From assembly GCA_035485575.1 (NCBI GenBank), contig DATHNW010000019.1, forward strand, positions 1-64,000: a DNA stretch of 64,000 nucleotides, in the 5' to 3' direction. The DNA is from DASRHD01 sp035485575. Lineage in GTDB: Bacteria > Verrucomicrobiota > Verrucomicrobiia > Opitutales > Opitutaceae. How positions within the stretch are numbered: the stretch's first letter is position 1; every line of letters begins with the position of its first letter. The notes below the pieces were generated by a model. The model did not search any database and was not told the DNA's origin. It worked only from the letters and a program-made list of their open reading frames with translations. A program made the translations under genes and the position numbers. Below are positions 51,126 to 61,256 of the stretch, piece by piece.

Positions 51126-52154
51126 TCAGGCCCTTGCCGCAGGCAGGGTAAAATAAAATGACGCCCCACCCTCCGGCGTTTTTTCGTAGCCGCAAATCCC
51201 CCCCTGCAATGCGATCAGGCGTTGCGTAATGGACAGGCCCAGGCCGGGCGTATGCAAAGAATGCAGCTGGTCAAAGGGCCGAAAAAGCTTTGCTTCGACT
51301 GCAGGCGCGACGCCGGCACCGTTATCCGTAACCGAAAAGCAGTGCCCTTCGGCCTCAGGACTCCATTCGATCCGAACTTGGACTGCCGGGCCGCCATGTT
51401 TGAGCGCATTGTGCAGGAGATTCCACCATATCGCTTGCAGCCATTTCGGAGCGCCCATCACTTTCGGCCACGATGGCGGGGACACCACGGTCGCCCCGGC
51501 CTTGCGGATGTCGGGCGTCAGCCGGCTCAGCACGGCGGCGATCACCTCTCCCATTTCCACTTCGACGAGCGGAGAGGGATCAGCGGTCGCCCTCAGAACA
51601 AGGCAAACGCGCTCGGTGAGCTCAACTATTTCGGCAGCTGAATCCTCGATGCTTTGGATCATCTCGGTCATCGACTGCGCCTCGTTCGTGGGCAGAATTT
51701 TCAGCACGCCCGAGCTGGTCTTTATGCATCCGACCGGCATGTACAAATCGTGGCTGAAACGGCGGGCGATGGTTTTCAGATCGCCTCGCAGGCGGAAATT
51801 TTCGCATAAGAGCTCATGTTGGCCCAACGCGGACCGGAAAATCCGGGCGAGCCGGCGGGCATCCCATTCCTCAGGCGGCACAGTCTCCGCCAGGTCGGTC
51901 GCGTCACGGCCGATAACGACCACGGCCCATCGCGGCAGTCCGTTGCCATCCATCATCCGGGTCGCCTCGGGCACTAACGTGGCATCAGCCAGCATCAGCA
52001 ATTCCGGGCCGCACGGTTTCGTGTCCCTGCCCGCTTCCTCAATGGTGGCCGCCTCGATGATCGCCGCTTCCGGAAAAGTTTGCCGTACTGCGGCCCGCGC
52101 TGCATCGCGGGCGGCGGCGGATAGCTGCACGAGGAAAAATCTGGGGGGGCTCAT
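51126..52154 (-). CDS. Histidine kinase with atypical N-terminal region
   Basis: A 342-residue kinase. The N-terminal part (1-110) is a degenerate receiver-like alpha/beta domain (FFLVQLSAAARDAARAAV, LLMLADATLV), then a weak H-box with His in RRFSHDLYMPVGCIKT, a dimerisation helix, and an ATPase with NLLHNALKHGG, DNGAGVAPAVE and GLGLSITQRLIALQGG. No membrane helix. It shares its operon with the single-domain receiver just upstream (12 bp gap), a likely kinase-receiver pair. Confidence 0.85.
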   Translation of the reverse strand: MSPPRFFLVQLSAAARDAARAAVRQTFPEAAIIEAATIEEAGRDTKPCGPELLMLADATLVPEATRMMDGNGLPRWAVVVIGRDATDLAETVPPEEWDARRLARIFRSALGQHELLCENFRLRGDLKTIARRFSHDLYMPVGCIKTSSGVLKILPTNEAQSMTEMIQSIEDSAAEIVELTERVCLVLRATADPSPLVEVEMGEVIAAVLSRLTPDIRKAGATVVSPPSWPKVMGAPKWLQAIWWNLLHNALKHGGPAVQVRIEWSPEAEGHCFSVTDNGAGVAPAVEAKLFRPFDQLHSLHTPGLGLSITQRLIALQGGICGYEKTPEGGASFYFTLPAARA

Positions 52155-52166
52155 AAAACCCAGTGA

Positions 52167-52541
52167 TTAAACGCCCGACCGGTCACGCTGGCGCTCTTCG
52201 ATCCGTTTTACCTGCCGGCCAAGATCCTCCAAATTGAATGGCTTGACCAGGCAGCCGAAGGCCCCGCGGCTCAGGGCTTCCGCGGCAATCTCGTCCTCCG
52301 TTTGGGCGGTGAACATGATGACGGGGGGCCGTCCTTCTGCCACGAGTTGCGAAAGAAATTCCAGTCCGGATTCCGCGCCCAGGTTCACATCAAGCAATAT
52401 GCCGTCAACTTTCTCTGTATTGAGCAAATGAGTGGCCGCGGCCGTTGTGCCGGCCGTAAAGGTCAGGCAGCCCAGCGTGCGAAGCGCCAGGGAGGTGACA
52501 CGGGCAAGGTTGGGGTGATCGTCGACAATAAGAATGTTCAT
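52167..52541 (-). CDS. Single-domain response regulator
   Basis: A 124-residue receiver with no output domain. ILIVDDHPNLARV carries the acidic pocket, the phospho-Asp is in GILLDVNLGAESG, and the Lys is in GCLVKPFN. It may act as a phosphate shuttle between the kinases of this region. It is 12 bp upstream of the kinase on the same strand. Confidence 0.93.
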   Translation of the reverse strand: MNILIVDDHPNLARVTSLALRTLGCLTFTAGTTAAATHLLNTEKVDGILLDVNLGAESGLEFLSQLVAEGRPPVIMFTAQTEDEIAAEALSRGAFGCLVKPFNLEDLGRQVKRIEERQRDRSGV

Positions 52542-52675
52542 GCGCGATTCCGAGTGGAGGTATGATCCTCGCGGGGCGACGGCTGAAAAATTGAGCTTAC
52601 TTGAACACGACCATGATGGCCGTTTTGATCAAATGGAAGAAAAAGCTCGTGCATGGAGCCTGACCAGAACTTCCC

Positions 52676-54607
52676 TCACCCTTTCACGGCCGAGCGAAGC
52701 CGGGGAAAGCCGGCGAGTGATTTTTTAAGGACAGGGTCCTTCGAAATAGCCTCAAGAACCTGCCTGGTCACCAGACCATCTATATCCGAACTGCGATGAA
52801 TTTCCACGGGGTAGCGAACCACGACCTCAAGGCCGGAATCCGTGAAGCGGATTTGGGCCGCGGGCACGGGCAAGTCCAGCTTAAGATCGATGAGCCGTTC
52901 GACCGCCCGATGCTGGTGCTCCAGCGCGGGACGATAATCCGAATAGACGGCGTTCACCGCCGACAGCAGATGTTCCTGCGCAAGGGCAGCATCCCCGTCC
53001 GCGGCCACGGCCACGAACACTTCATGCCAGGCGTATTCCGTGCCGGGCAATTGCTTGTAAAGCGGCACCGTTGAAAATAATGCGGAATTGGCCAAAACCA
53101 CGACACGGCCCGTCGGATGCAGGTCCACGCCGGTACCGGCGAGTTCCATCAGGAAAACACGAACGAGTCCGATATCGATGACATCACCGGTCACCCCGGA
53201 GACAGTCACCCGGTCCCCCACCCGGACGCCATAGCGTCCAATCAGGAAAAAATAGGCGGCCATCGAGAGGATGATGGTCTGCAGGGCTACGGCGATGCCG
53301 GCCGTAATGAAGCCGGCAAAGGTGGCCAGCGAGCTGAAGTCGCTGACGAATCCCATGATGACGACAATGCCCATCAAGGTGCCGGTCGCAAAACGACGGA
53401 TAAGCAGGAATTGGCGCCGCCGCCGCAAGTCATGGACATATTTGAAAGTGGCTCGCCGCCAGATTTCAGAAATCGCCACCAGGAAGGCCAGCGCCGCGCC
53501 CAGCGAGACTGCCCGCATGAACAATATCCACAGAATCCCATCAGTCTGGGTCGTGAAGGATCTCCGCCACTCGGTGAGATTCGTGCCGCTGCGCTCCAAC
53601 GCCATCGATTCCTGCCGCAATGGCAGGAGTGCGGCGGAAAGATCCCGCAACTGGACGGCTGCGTTCTCGATCTTGTCACGCACGGCCGCCAGTGCCGCCG
53701 GATCGGTCGATTGTCCCGCCTGCTCGCTCGCATCCTTTCCGGCTTGGACCGTCTCGCGGAGCGCCGCCGCCAGGGGCTCTGCGAGATGATTGGCAGCAGC
53801 CTGGAGTTCGCCCGTTCGCGTAATGAGATTATCCATCGCGCGCCGGCTCCGGACCAGGGAAAAAATGGCCACCGCGCGGTTCAGCAGCCCCTCCGACGTC
53901 ACAACGCTGGCCAGCGGAGGTGTTTGATCCTTGGCCTGAGTGTCGGTGTTTGCATCAAATACTTCTGGCACTGACCGCTTCAAGGCGGCGATCTGTCCAG
54001 CCATGCTGGCTGCGTTGTTTCCAGCGGGGGAGCTCGCCAGTAGCGCGGAAGTTTTTTCAAGCGATTGCGCCACTACGGAATCTAGGTCAATTTCCGCCTG
54101 GAGGACTTCACGCTGGGAAAGCAGGCTCGGCCGATTTGCATCGGTTGATGCTTTGATTTTTGCATCCAGATCCGCCCGTTCGCTCCGCAATTTGTCGAGC
54201 TGGTCACTGTTGGTGGCCAAACGGGCTGAAAGTCGCGCCTCCCGCGCACTCGCTGTTGCCGCGGGCGAGGCGGCATGGTGCGCGATCAAAACGTCCACCG
54301 CCTGGGCGGCCGCAAAGGCGCTCTTCAATACGCTGTTTGCCAAGCTGCGCTGATTATTCCAATAGAACACATCGCTGGGCTGCAAAAGCCATGCGCTACC
54401 AGCTTGGGTCTGATGATACCAGTCAACTACCAGGTTCAAATGCGCCATCACCGCTGGTTCCTGCGATGCGAAGGGATTGTCCGGCGCTGGTTCTGGCTTA
54501 TCCGCCCCCAAGCCGATCACGCAAAGGAACATTCCTCCCCATAATAGCAACTTGAGAGGAGGCCGGGCCTGGAATGAAGGGCACAAGGAGTTCATCGGGC
54601 GATCCAT
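52676..54607 (-). CDS. MscS-family mechanosensitive channel with large periplasmic domain
   Basis: A 643-residue channel. After an N-terminal signal/anchor (LLLWGGMFLCVIGLG, ATG 54607 or 54595) comes a long extracytoplasmic, coiled, Ala-rich region (about 60-355), then membrane helices near 365-400, 410-435 and the MscS pore helix SLATFAGFITAGIAVALQTIILSMAAY, followed by the beta domain GDRVTVSGVTGDVIDIGLV. Such channels release solutes when turgor rises. It lies between the signalling genes and the trehalose operon, fitting osmotic balance. Confidence 0.88.
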   Translation of the reverse strand: MDRPMNSLCPSFQARPPLKLLLWGGMFLCVIGLGADKPEPAPDNPFASQEPAVMAHLNLVVDWYHQTQAGSAWLLQPSDVFYWNNQRSLANSVLKSAFAAAQAVDVLIAHHAASPAATASAREARLSARLATNSDQLDKLRSERADLDAKIKASTDANRPSLLSQREVLQAEIDLDSVVAQSLEKTSALLASSPAGNNAASMAGQIAALKRSVPEVFDANTDTQAKDQTPPLASVVTSEGLLNRAVAIFSLVRSRRAMDNLITRTGELQAAANHLAEPLAAALRETVQAGKDASEQAGQSTDPAALAAVRDKIENAAVQLRDLSAALLPLRQESMALERSGTNLTEWRRSFTTQTDGILWILFMRAVSLGAALAFLVAISEIWRRATFKYVHDLRRRRQFLLIRRFATGTLMGIVVIMGFVSDFSSLATFAGFITAGIAVALQTIILSMAAYFFLIGRYGVRVGDRVTVSGVTGDVIDIGLVRVFLMELAGTGVDLHPTGRVVVLANSALFSTVPLYKQLPGTEYAWHEVFVAVAADGDAALAQEHLLSAVNAVYSDYRPALEHQHRAVERLIDLKLDLPVPAAQIRFTDSGLEVVVRYPVEIHRSSDIDGLVTRQVLEAISKDPVLKKSLAGFPRLRSAVKG

Positions 54608-54759
54608 ACCAGCCGTCTGCGTCCCAGCCTTGCGGCAACTGGATTGGGCTGAATTTTCGTACTCACATCACATCGAGTTCCCGGAGCGGGATTGGTTCCC
54701 CATGATCTGCATAAAACGCTCCCCTTAAAATAGCGGCGGCATCGAACTGAAACCACCGG

Positions 54760-56556
54760 TCAAACAGCGCTCCGCTCTTCGGCTGGCGCCAGGGTCTTCG
54801 GACTGAGATTGTGGGCCGTGTTAACCAAGCCGACATGGGAGAAGGCTTGCGGCACATTGCCCACCTGGCGCGCCGCTTTCGGGTCATACTCCTCGGCCAG
54901 CAAGCCCAGGTCGTTCCGCACGGCCAGGAGGCGTTCGAAGAGCGCCGCCGCCTCGGCGGACCGCCCCATCAAATAAAGACAGTCGGCGAGCCAGAATGAA
55001 CAGGGCAGAAAGGCCCCCTCTCCGGCCGGCAGGCCATCGACGTGCCCGGAAGCCGAAGTCCGGTAGCGCAACACGAAACCGTCCGCGGTGAGCTCCCGTT
55101 CGATTTGCTCCACGGTGGAAATGATCCGCGGATCAAGCACCGGCAAGAATCCGACCAATGGCATCATCAGCAGGCTCGCGTCGAGTTCGACCGAACCATA
55201 ATACTGGGTGAAAGCGCGCCGGCCGGTGTGAAATCCCTGCCGGCAGATGTCATCGTGAATTTCAGCCCGCACGGCTGACCAGGCTTCAACGTCACCGGTG
55301 AGACCAAATTGTTCGACCGCTTTAACCGCCCGGTCCATCGCAACCCAGGCCATCATCTTCGAATGGGTGAAATGACGTCGCGGCCCGCGGATTTCCCAGA
55401 TGCCTTCGTCGGGATCCCGCCAATGCGCCATGACGAAATCGATGATGTGCCTTTGCAGATGCCAGGACTGTTGGTCGGTCTTGATGCCGCTCGCGCGCGC
55501 CGCATGCATCGCATCCATTATCTCGCCATAGACATCGAGCTGGAATTGTTCTGATGCCGCGTTGCCGATGCGCACCGGCCGTGAATTCTCGTATCCGCGC
55601 AAATGCCCGAGTTCGAACTCGGGCAGCGTGCGCTCGCCGGCCAGGCCATACATGATCTGCAATTGGGCCGGGTCACCGGCCGCGGCCCGAAGCAGCCAGT
55701 CACTCCACGCCCGCGCTTCCTCGGTGTAGCCGGCGGTCATGAATGAATAGAGCGTGAACGTCGCGTCGCGGAGCCAGCAAAAGCGATAGTCCCAGTTGCG
55801 CACCCCGCCGATGAATTCCGGCAGCGACGTCGTGGCCGCCGCCACGATGCCACCCGTCGGGGCATAGGTCAGGGCTTTGAGCGTCAACAATGAGCGCAAC
55901 ACCGCTGCGTGCCATGGGCCGCGATACTTGCAGCGGGCCGCCCAATCTTCCCAGTAGCGCCTGGTCCCGTCGAGCGCCGGTTCCACCTTGATCGGGCCGG
56001 GCGCTTCTTCATGCGAAGGATACCAAGTCAGCACAAACGCCATGCGCTCGCCTGCCGCGACCGAGAAGCGGGCCACCGTGGAAAGTTCCTCGCCCTGAAG
56101 CGGCACTGCCGTCCGCAACATCAAGGCGTTCGGCCCCGCGATGGCGATCAGGCCGCCTTCCTCCAGGTGCCGGACCCATGGCACGGTGCGTCCGTAATCG
56201 AACCGGATGACCAGGTGCATGTTCATCACGACTGCACCTGCAACTCCCTCGACGATGCGGATAACCTCCCGATTTTTGCCTCCCACCGGCATGAAATCGA
56301 TCAGCCGGGCAATACCGCTTTCCGTCGTGAACTCGGTTGCGAGGATCAGGGTGTTGCCCTGATAGGCGCGTCGGGTCTGAAGCACGCTTTCTTTGGGACA
56401 GATTTTCCAGTGTCCGTTTCCTTCCTCCCCCAACAACGCCGCGAAACAGGCATCGGAACCGAATCGCGGCACGCACAGCCAGTCGATCGAGCCGTTCAGG
56501 CCGACCAAGCCCACCGTATGCATGTCTCCGATGATGCCGTAATCCTCGATTTTCAT
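54760..56556 (-). CDS. GH15 glucoamylase/trehalase-like hydrolase
   Basis: A 598-residue GH15 family enzyme, with N-terminal beta-domain (KIEDYGIIGDMHTVGLVGLNGSIDW is the family opening) and the (alpha/alpha)6 barrel: GGVRNWDYRFCWLRDATF, QIMYGLAGE, QLDVYGEIMDA, MAWVAMDRAV and EEYDPKAARQVG. The Trp-Arg-Asp and Glu-Glu motifs hold the acid and base. In actinobacteria such enzymes include GH15 trehalases, so it might hydrolyse trehalose or glucan ends. Last gene of the trehalose operon, 13 bp after treY. ATG 56556 is used; the open frame upstream is the treY region on the same strand in another frame. Confidence 0.85.
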   Translation of the reverse strand: MKIEDYGIIGDMHTVGLVGLNGSIDWLCVPRFGSDACFAALLGEEGNGHWKICPKESVLQTRRAYQGNTLILATEFTTESGIARLIDFMPVGGKNREVIRIVEGVAGAVVMNMHLVIRFDYGRTVPWVRHLEEGGLIAIAGPNALMLRTAVPLQGEELSTVARFSVAAGERMAFVLTWYPSHEEAPGPIKVEPALDGTRRYWEDWAARCKYRGPWHAAVLRSLLTLKALTYAPTGGIVAAATTSLPEFIGGVRNWDYRFCWLRDATFTLYSFMTAGYTEEARAWSDWLLRAAAGDPAQLQIMYGLAGERTLPEFELGHLRGYENSRPVRIGNAASEQFQLDVYGEIMDAMHAARASGIKTDQQSWHLQRHIIDFVMAHWRDPDEGIWEIRGPRRHFTHSKMMAWVAMDRAVKAVEQFGLTGDVEAWSAVRAEIHDDICRQGFHTGRRAFTQYYGSVELDASLLMMPLVGFLPVLDPRIISTVEQIERELTADGFVLRYRTSASGHVDGLPAGEGAFLPCSFWLADCLYLMGRSAEAAALFERLLAVRNDLGLLAEEYDPKAARQVGNVPQAFSHVGLVNTAHNLSPKTLAPAEERSAV

Positions 56557-56569
56557 ATTGGAATTCGGA

Positions 56570-59389
56570 TCATGCGCCACCGCGTCCAATGCCTTGCAGC
56601 ACCGCGAAGGGCAATTGATCGAAAAGCTCACGCAGGAACAACGGTTCACCGGCCGGAAAAACCCGTTCCGTGAACAGGTCGCGCCACCCGTTTGCGCCGT
56701 CCACAAGCTCCAGCCGGGTATCGTCCCAAGTGAGGCCCAGTGGCGGCGAACCGTGCTTCGCGGCCAGCCGGGGCACCACCACAAGCATCGACATGTCGCC
56801 TTCCCTGCGAGCGAAGGCGACCAGTTGGTCGCCGAATCCGCCCTGGCCTGCAATCGGGCAGTAGTCTCCCTGCGAAAACAGCCGTGGATGCTGGGCGCGA
56901 AATTGCAGCAATCCTTGCATGACGCGAAGCTTGATCCCGCCATCGCGCCAGTTTTCCAGCAGCTTGGCCGCCGTGATGCCCGCCGACGCCTCCAGCAATT
57001 GCTGGCGCCGGCGATAGTCCACCTCCCGGCGATTGTCGGGATCGACCAGGCTGAAATCCCAAATTTCGTTGCCCTGATAAAAATCCGGCATTCCTGGCAC
57101 GGTGCACTTAAGGATGAGTTGGGCCAGGGAGTTGACCATGCCAAGCCGCGCGACCCGCTGCGCGCAGGGAAGAAATGCCGCCAGAAAATCCTGCGCTGAT
57201 TCCGGAGCCGTGACCCGGTCCACAAAGCGATCGCAGGCCTCGAGGTAGGCATCGTTCGCCTGCAGGATCGAGGTGTGCCGCTTGGCTTCATTGACCGCCT
57301 TGCGAAAATGCTCCCGCAGCCGCGCGCGAAACGCCGCATCCACCTCGGCCGCCTCCAGCGGCCACACGCCCAGGAGAATCTGATAAAATCGATACAAATC
57401 AAGGGCGTCGGGCGCGGTGCATCCATCGATGAGCGTGGTATGACGGGCGGTCAGCCCATACCACTCACGCAGCCAGCTCTCCCATTCGTCCGCCAGTTCC
57501 GAGAGCACATAAAGCCGGGCGCGAACATCTTCGCTCAACTTCGTGTCATGGGTGGACGTTGTCAGCATCGCGTGGGGACTCATGGCCAGGCGGTTGAGGT
57601 TGGCGCGGTGAAACCCGTCGACCGATCCGCCGAAACTCTCGGGATCGCCGCCCACTTCATTCAATGGAATCAAGCGATTATAGGTATAATACGCCGTGTC
57701 CTCCACCGCCTTGGCCATGACCGCACCTGTGTATTGCTGAAACGTCAGCACCCAGCTCAAAAGACTGCTGCGATAGTCTTCCGACGCCCCGGCCCCGGGA
57801 TAGCTTCCGATCAGCAGATCCCGCACAAATTCAAACGGCTGGGGATCCGCCCGCGGATTGAGTACGAGCGCGCGAGCGCAGGCTTCCTCCAGCACCTGGC
57901 GATCCTGGGCTGAAACCGGCTGCTGGCGTCTCCGATAAGTGCGATACACCGGCAAGTTAGCCATGAGCTCGCTCACCGCGGTGGTGAGCTCATGCCGCGT
58001 CAGGTCCCGCCACCGCCGGTCCACGGCCACGATTTCGACCAATTCGGCTCCGAGATTGCTGACCGCGTTGACAAACATTTCGCCGATGATCAGGCGTTTT
58101 TTTTCATAAACGATCTCCCGGTAGGAGCCCGTCTCGCCGGTAAAGCGTCGATAAATTTCATCGAATCGGGATTCCGCAGCCGTTTTGACAAAGAGGGCTG
58201 CGAGCTGGGGGATGAATTCGTAGCCTGTCGTGCCCTGCACCGGCCACCCGTCCGGCAACAATTCTCCGCGCGCCAGAATTTTCTCGACCATCACATAGAG
58301 CGGCTTCGAGGCATCCGGCCGCTCGAGCGATTGAAGCCGCCGCAGATAATCTTCCGGCTGGCGCAGACCGTCAATATGATCGATCCGCAGTCCGGCCACT
58401 TTGCCCTCCCGGACCAGCCGCCCGAGCAATTCGTGACACTCGCGGAAGACATCGGTCTTTTCCATGTGCAATCCCACCAGGGAATCGATGGCAAAGAAGC
58501 GCCGGTAATTGATCTCATGGGCGCCGGTCTTCCAGCGGGACAGCCGGTAATGCTGCTTTTCAATCAGGGCATGCAGTTCGTCGAAGCTGCTGGCCTCTCC
58601 CGGGACGCCGTTGATTTTCTGCAGTCGCGCGCTCAGCCGGTCACGAATTTGCGGATGATCGGCCATCACACCGGCGAGATTCTTTTTCAAGCTGTCCACC
58701 ATTTCCGCCCGTTTTCGCGCGGTTTCCTGATCGAGCCCGGCGGCAGGTTTTGGCAGAGCGGTGAACCCGGCGATAACCGCTGCGACCAGGCGGGGCCCTT
58801 CATCATCTCCATCAGCCACACTGAGTGGTTCCAGCACCTTCACGTAAGAATCGGGGCTTACCGGCAGGTCGACCTCACCATACCGCAGCGAGAATTCATT
58901 GCCGTAAGCCAGGATGATTTTGCCTTGTTCGAGGATCTTGCCGTAATGGTCCTCCAGCACGGGAACCAAGACGCGGGGATGATCGCGAGTAATTTCCTCC
59001 CTCCATTGTATGTCGAAAAATGACGCATAGGGCGAAAGGCGGCCGCTCTCCAGCACATCGCGCCACCAATGGTTGAGCATGCCGGCAATCCCCATGTGAT
59101 TGGGCACAAAATCCAGTAGGATGTCACAGCCCTCGCCACGCAGGCGCTTCGCGAGCAAATCAAAGCCATCACTGCCGCCGAGTTCCGGATTTATTTTGCC
59201 GTAATCGGTGACATCGTAGCCGTGCAGGCTGCCAGGCGTCGCCGTGAAGATCGGGGAAAGATAAAAGTCGGAAATCCCCAGCGCGCGGAAATACGGCAGC
59301 AGGCCGTTCAGGTCGCCAAAGGTGAACCTCCCATGCAGCTGCACGCGGTAGGTGCAGACTGGCACGTGGGCGCTTTCACGTAACGGCAT
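56570..59389 (-). CDS. treY: Malto-oligosyltrehalose synthase (GH13)
   Basis: Rearranges the reducing-end glucose of an alpha-glucan into a trehalose unit. The 939-residue enzyme starts with VCTYRVQLHGRFTFGDL and GISDFYLSPIFTA, has the GH13 motifs LDFVPNHM, the nucleophile segment GLRIDHIDGL, and the STHDTKLSEDVRARL end motif, plus the long insertion typical of TreY. ATG 59389 is picked because upstream codons (to 59899) belong to the treZ region, with a 14-bp overlap of stop and start. It follows treZ in the operon. Confidence 0.95.
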   Translation of the reverse strand: MPLRESAHVPVCTYRVQLHGRFTFGDLNGLLPYFRALGISDFYLSPIFTATPGSLHGYDVTDYGKINPELGGSDGFDLLAKRLRGEGCDILLDFVPNHMGIAGMLNHWWRDVLESGRLSPYASFFDIQWREEITRDHPRVLVPVLEDHYGKILEQGKIILAYGNEFSLRYGEVDLPVSPDSYVKVLEPLSVADGDDEGPRLVAAVIAGFTALPKPAAGLDQETARKRAEMVDSLKKNLAGVMADHPQIRDRLSARLQKINGVPGEASSFDELHALIEKQHYRLSRWKTGAHEINYRRFFAIDSLVGLHMEKTDVFRECHELLGRLVREGKVAGLRIDHIDGLRQPEDYLRRLQSLERPDASKPLYVMVEKILARGELLPDGWPVQGTTGYEFIPQLAALFVKTAAESRFDEIYRRFTGETGSYREIVYEKKRLIIGEMFVNAVSNLGAELVEIVAVDRRWRDLTRHELTTAVSELMANLPVYRTYRRRQQPVSAQDRQVLEEACARALVLNPRADPQPFEFVRDLLIGSYPGAGASEDYRSSLLSWVLTFQQYTGAVMAKAVEDTAYYTYNRLIPLNEVGGDPESFGGSVDGFHRANLNRLAMSPHAMLTTSTHDTKLSEDVRARLYVLSELADEWESWLREWYGLTARHTTLIDGCTAPDALDLYRFYQILLGVWPLEAAEVDAAFRARLREHFRKAVNEAKRHTSILQANDAYLEACDRFVDRVTAPESAQDFLAAFLPCAQRVARLGMVNSLAQLILKCTVPGMPDFYQGNEIWDFSLVDPDNRREVDYRRRQQLLEASAGITAAKLLENWRDGGIKLRVMQGLLQFRAQHPRLFSQGDYCPIAGQGGFGDQLVAFARREGDMSMLVVVPRLAAKHGSPPLGLTWDDTRLELVDGANGWRDLFTERVFPAGEPLFLRELFDQLPFAVLQGIGRGGA

Positions 59390-61256
59390 GATGATTTTCC
59401 TCCTCGACTGCCTCCAGCCAGACGGCTCCCGGTCCGGCAATCTTCCAGTCATCCAAGGCCCCTGAATCTGCGTTGCCACCAAAACGTGCTGCTTCGCTAT
59501 GCAGGACGACCCGCCAGACTTGTCCGGAGGGCGGCTCCAGATTTTTTGGCAAAGCCCCCGCCGGAAAACCCTTCGGCCCGAACGTCGCCAGCAGCAGCCG
59601 CTCCCCTTCCACCGTCTGGTAGCGGATCGCGATAAATTCGCCCATCCGATCCACTCGCCAGTGCTCCCGCTGCAGGGTCGGCCCGTGAAGCCATAGGTGC
59701 CGTTGCTGAAGGCACTCACGGTACAGGGCCAGCGTGGCCCCATGCATTTTATCAGCCCGCTCCTCCCAACGCAGTTTCGAATTCGTGAACGTGGCCGGCG
59801 CCTCGGGATCGGGCAAATCCATTCCACTCCACTGCAGACCATGCTGCGCAAATTCACGCTGCCGCCCCGCCGAAATCTGGCTCCCGAGTTCACCTCCATG
59901 GTCGGTGAAAAAAAGGAACGGCGTGCTCGCCGCCCATTCCTGCCCCATGAAAATCAACGGCGCATAAGGACTGAGGCAGAGCAGCATGGAGGCCGCACGA
60001 AATTGCCGCGGAGTCACGAGATGCTCCAGTCGTTCACCCTTCGCGCGATTCCCGATCTGGTCGTGATTTTCGATGCAAACGACAAAGGCCCCGGGTGGCA
60101 GGTGATCGCAGGGCGATCCCCGCGCACGGCCCGCCCAGGGCCCGTAAGATTGTCCGCGATACGTCCATCCATGCGCCAAGGTCGAGGCCAGTTCGGCGGA
60201 CGTGCCGCGATAGGCCGCAAAATAGGCGTCACGCGTGCCGGTGAGAGCAACGCGGATTTGATGATGGAAATCGTCGGCCCAAACTGCATCAAGACCGAAT
60301 CCCCCGCCCTCTGGCAGCCTCAAGATTTCAGCGTGATTGCGTTCGTCCTCCGCGATCAAAAAACCACCGCGCAGGTGCACCGCCGCTGCAATCTCCTCCA
60401 AGAGATGGGGGGAAGATCGGTCAGGAATGGCATGCGTGGCGTCGAGCCGAAGCCCATCGAACCTGAACTCATCCAGCCAGTAGGCGGCATTTCCGATCAG
60501 AAAATCCCGCACCGGCCGGCTGCGTGGTCCATCCAGGTTGAACGCGCGGCCCCACGGAGTGGCCTCGTTGGCTCGAAAATAATCGGCAGAGTAGTCCGGC
60601 AGATAATTTCCCGCCGGTCCGAGATGATTGTAGACCACGTCGAGAATGACAGCCAGGCCGCGATCATGTGCGGCGTCCACCAAGGCACGCAATTCGTCGG
60701 GCCGCCCGTAGCATCTCGCAGGCGCGTATAACGCGACACCGTCATAACCCCAGTTGCGGTCTCCCGCGAAATCGGCCAGTGGCATGATCTCGATGGCTTC
60801 CGCTCCCAGGTCGCGCACTTGATCCAATTTTTCAATCGCGGCGTGATAAGTGCCGGCGGCCGTCAGGGCGCCAAGATGAACTTCGTAGATCGTCTGCCCC
60901 GTCCAGCCGGGGCGGATCCATGAACCGCATCGCCAGCGATAGCCCGTGGCATCGATACACTCCGATGGGCCGTGAACGCCCTTCGGCTGGAATCGCGAGG
61001 CGACATCAGGCAGAAGGCGCCCGTCCGAGCGTCTGAAACGATACAAGTCCCCGGCGCGGCCCGTGGCGTCGAAGACACTCCAGTAACCGTGCTCCTCGCG
61101 GACCAGCCGCAGCGGCCGGGTGACCGTGTCCCGCTCCACCAGAACAGACATTTCCGCCTGATCGGGTGCCCACACCCGATAACTCACCCCGGTCGCGCTC
61201 ACGCGCGCTCCCGCTGCATCGGTGACTGCATCGCTCGAGTCCTTCACGCGGTTCAT
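59376..61256 (-). CDS. treZ: Malto-oligosyltrehalose trehalohydrolase (GH13)
   Basis: Releases trehalose from the product of TreY. The 626-residue protein has an N-terminal CBM48-like/E-set domain (VSYRVWAPDQAEMSVLV), the catalytic barrel with LDVVYNHLGPAGNYL, GLRLDATHAI (nucleophile Asp), IENHDQIGN and FMGQEWAAS. Start ATG overlaps the glgX stop by 4 bp; the end overlaps treY by 14 bp. A strictly coupled treX-treZ-treY arrangement. Confidence 0.95.
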   Translation of the reverse strand: MNRVKDSSDAVTDAAGARVSATGVSYRVWAPDQAEMSVLVERDTVTRPLRLVREEHGYWSVFDATGRAGDLYRFRRSDGRLLPDVASRFQPKGVHGPSECIDATGYRWRCGSWIRPGWTGQTIYEVHLGALTAAGTYHAAIEKLDQVRDLGAEAIEIMPLADFAGDRNWGYDGVALYAPARCYGRPDELRALVDAAHDRGLAVILDVVYNHLGPAGNYLPDYSADYFRANEATPWGRAFNLDGPRSRPVRDFLIGNAAYWLDEFRFDGLRLDATHAIPDRSSPHLLEEIAAAVHLRGGFLIAEDERNHAEILRLPEGGGFGLDAVWADDFHHQIRVALTGTRDAYFAAYRGTSAELASTLAHGWTYRGQSYGPWAGRARGSPCDHLPPGAFVVCIENHDQIGNRAKGERLEHLVTPRQFRAASMLLCLSPYAPLIFMGQEWAASTPFLFFTDHGGELGSQISAGRQREFAQHGLQWSGMDLPDPEAPATFTNSKLRWEERADKMHGATLALYRECLQQRHLWLHGPTLQREHWRVDRMGEFIAIRYQTVEGERLLLATFGPKGFPAGALPKNLEPPSGQVWRVVLHSEAARFGGNADSGALDDWKIAGPGAVWLEAVEEENHHAVT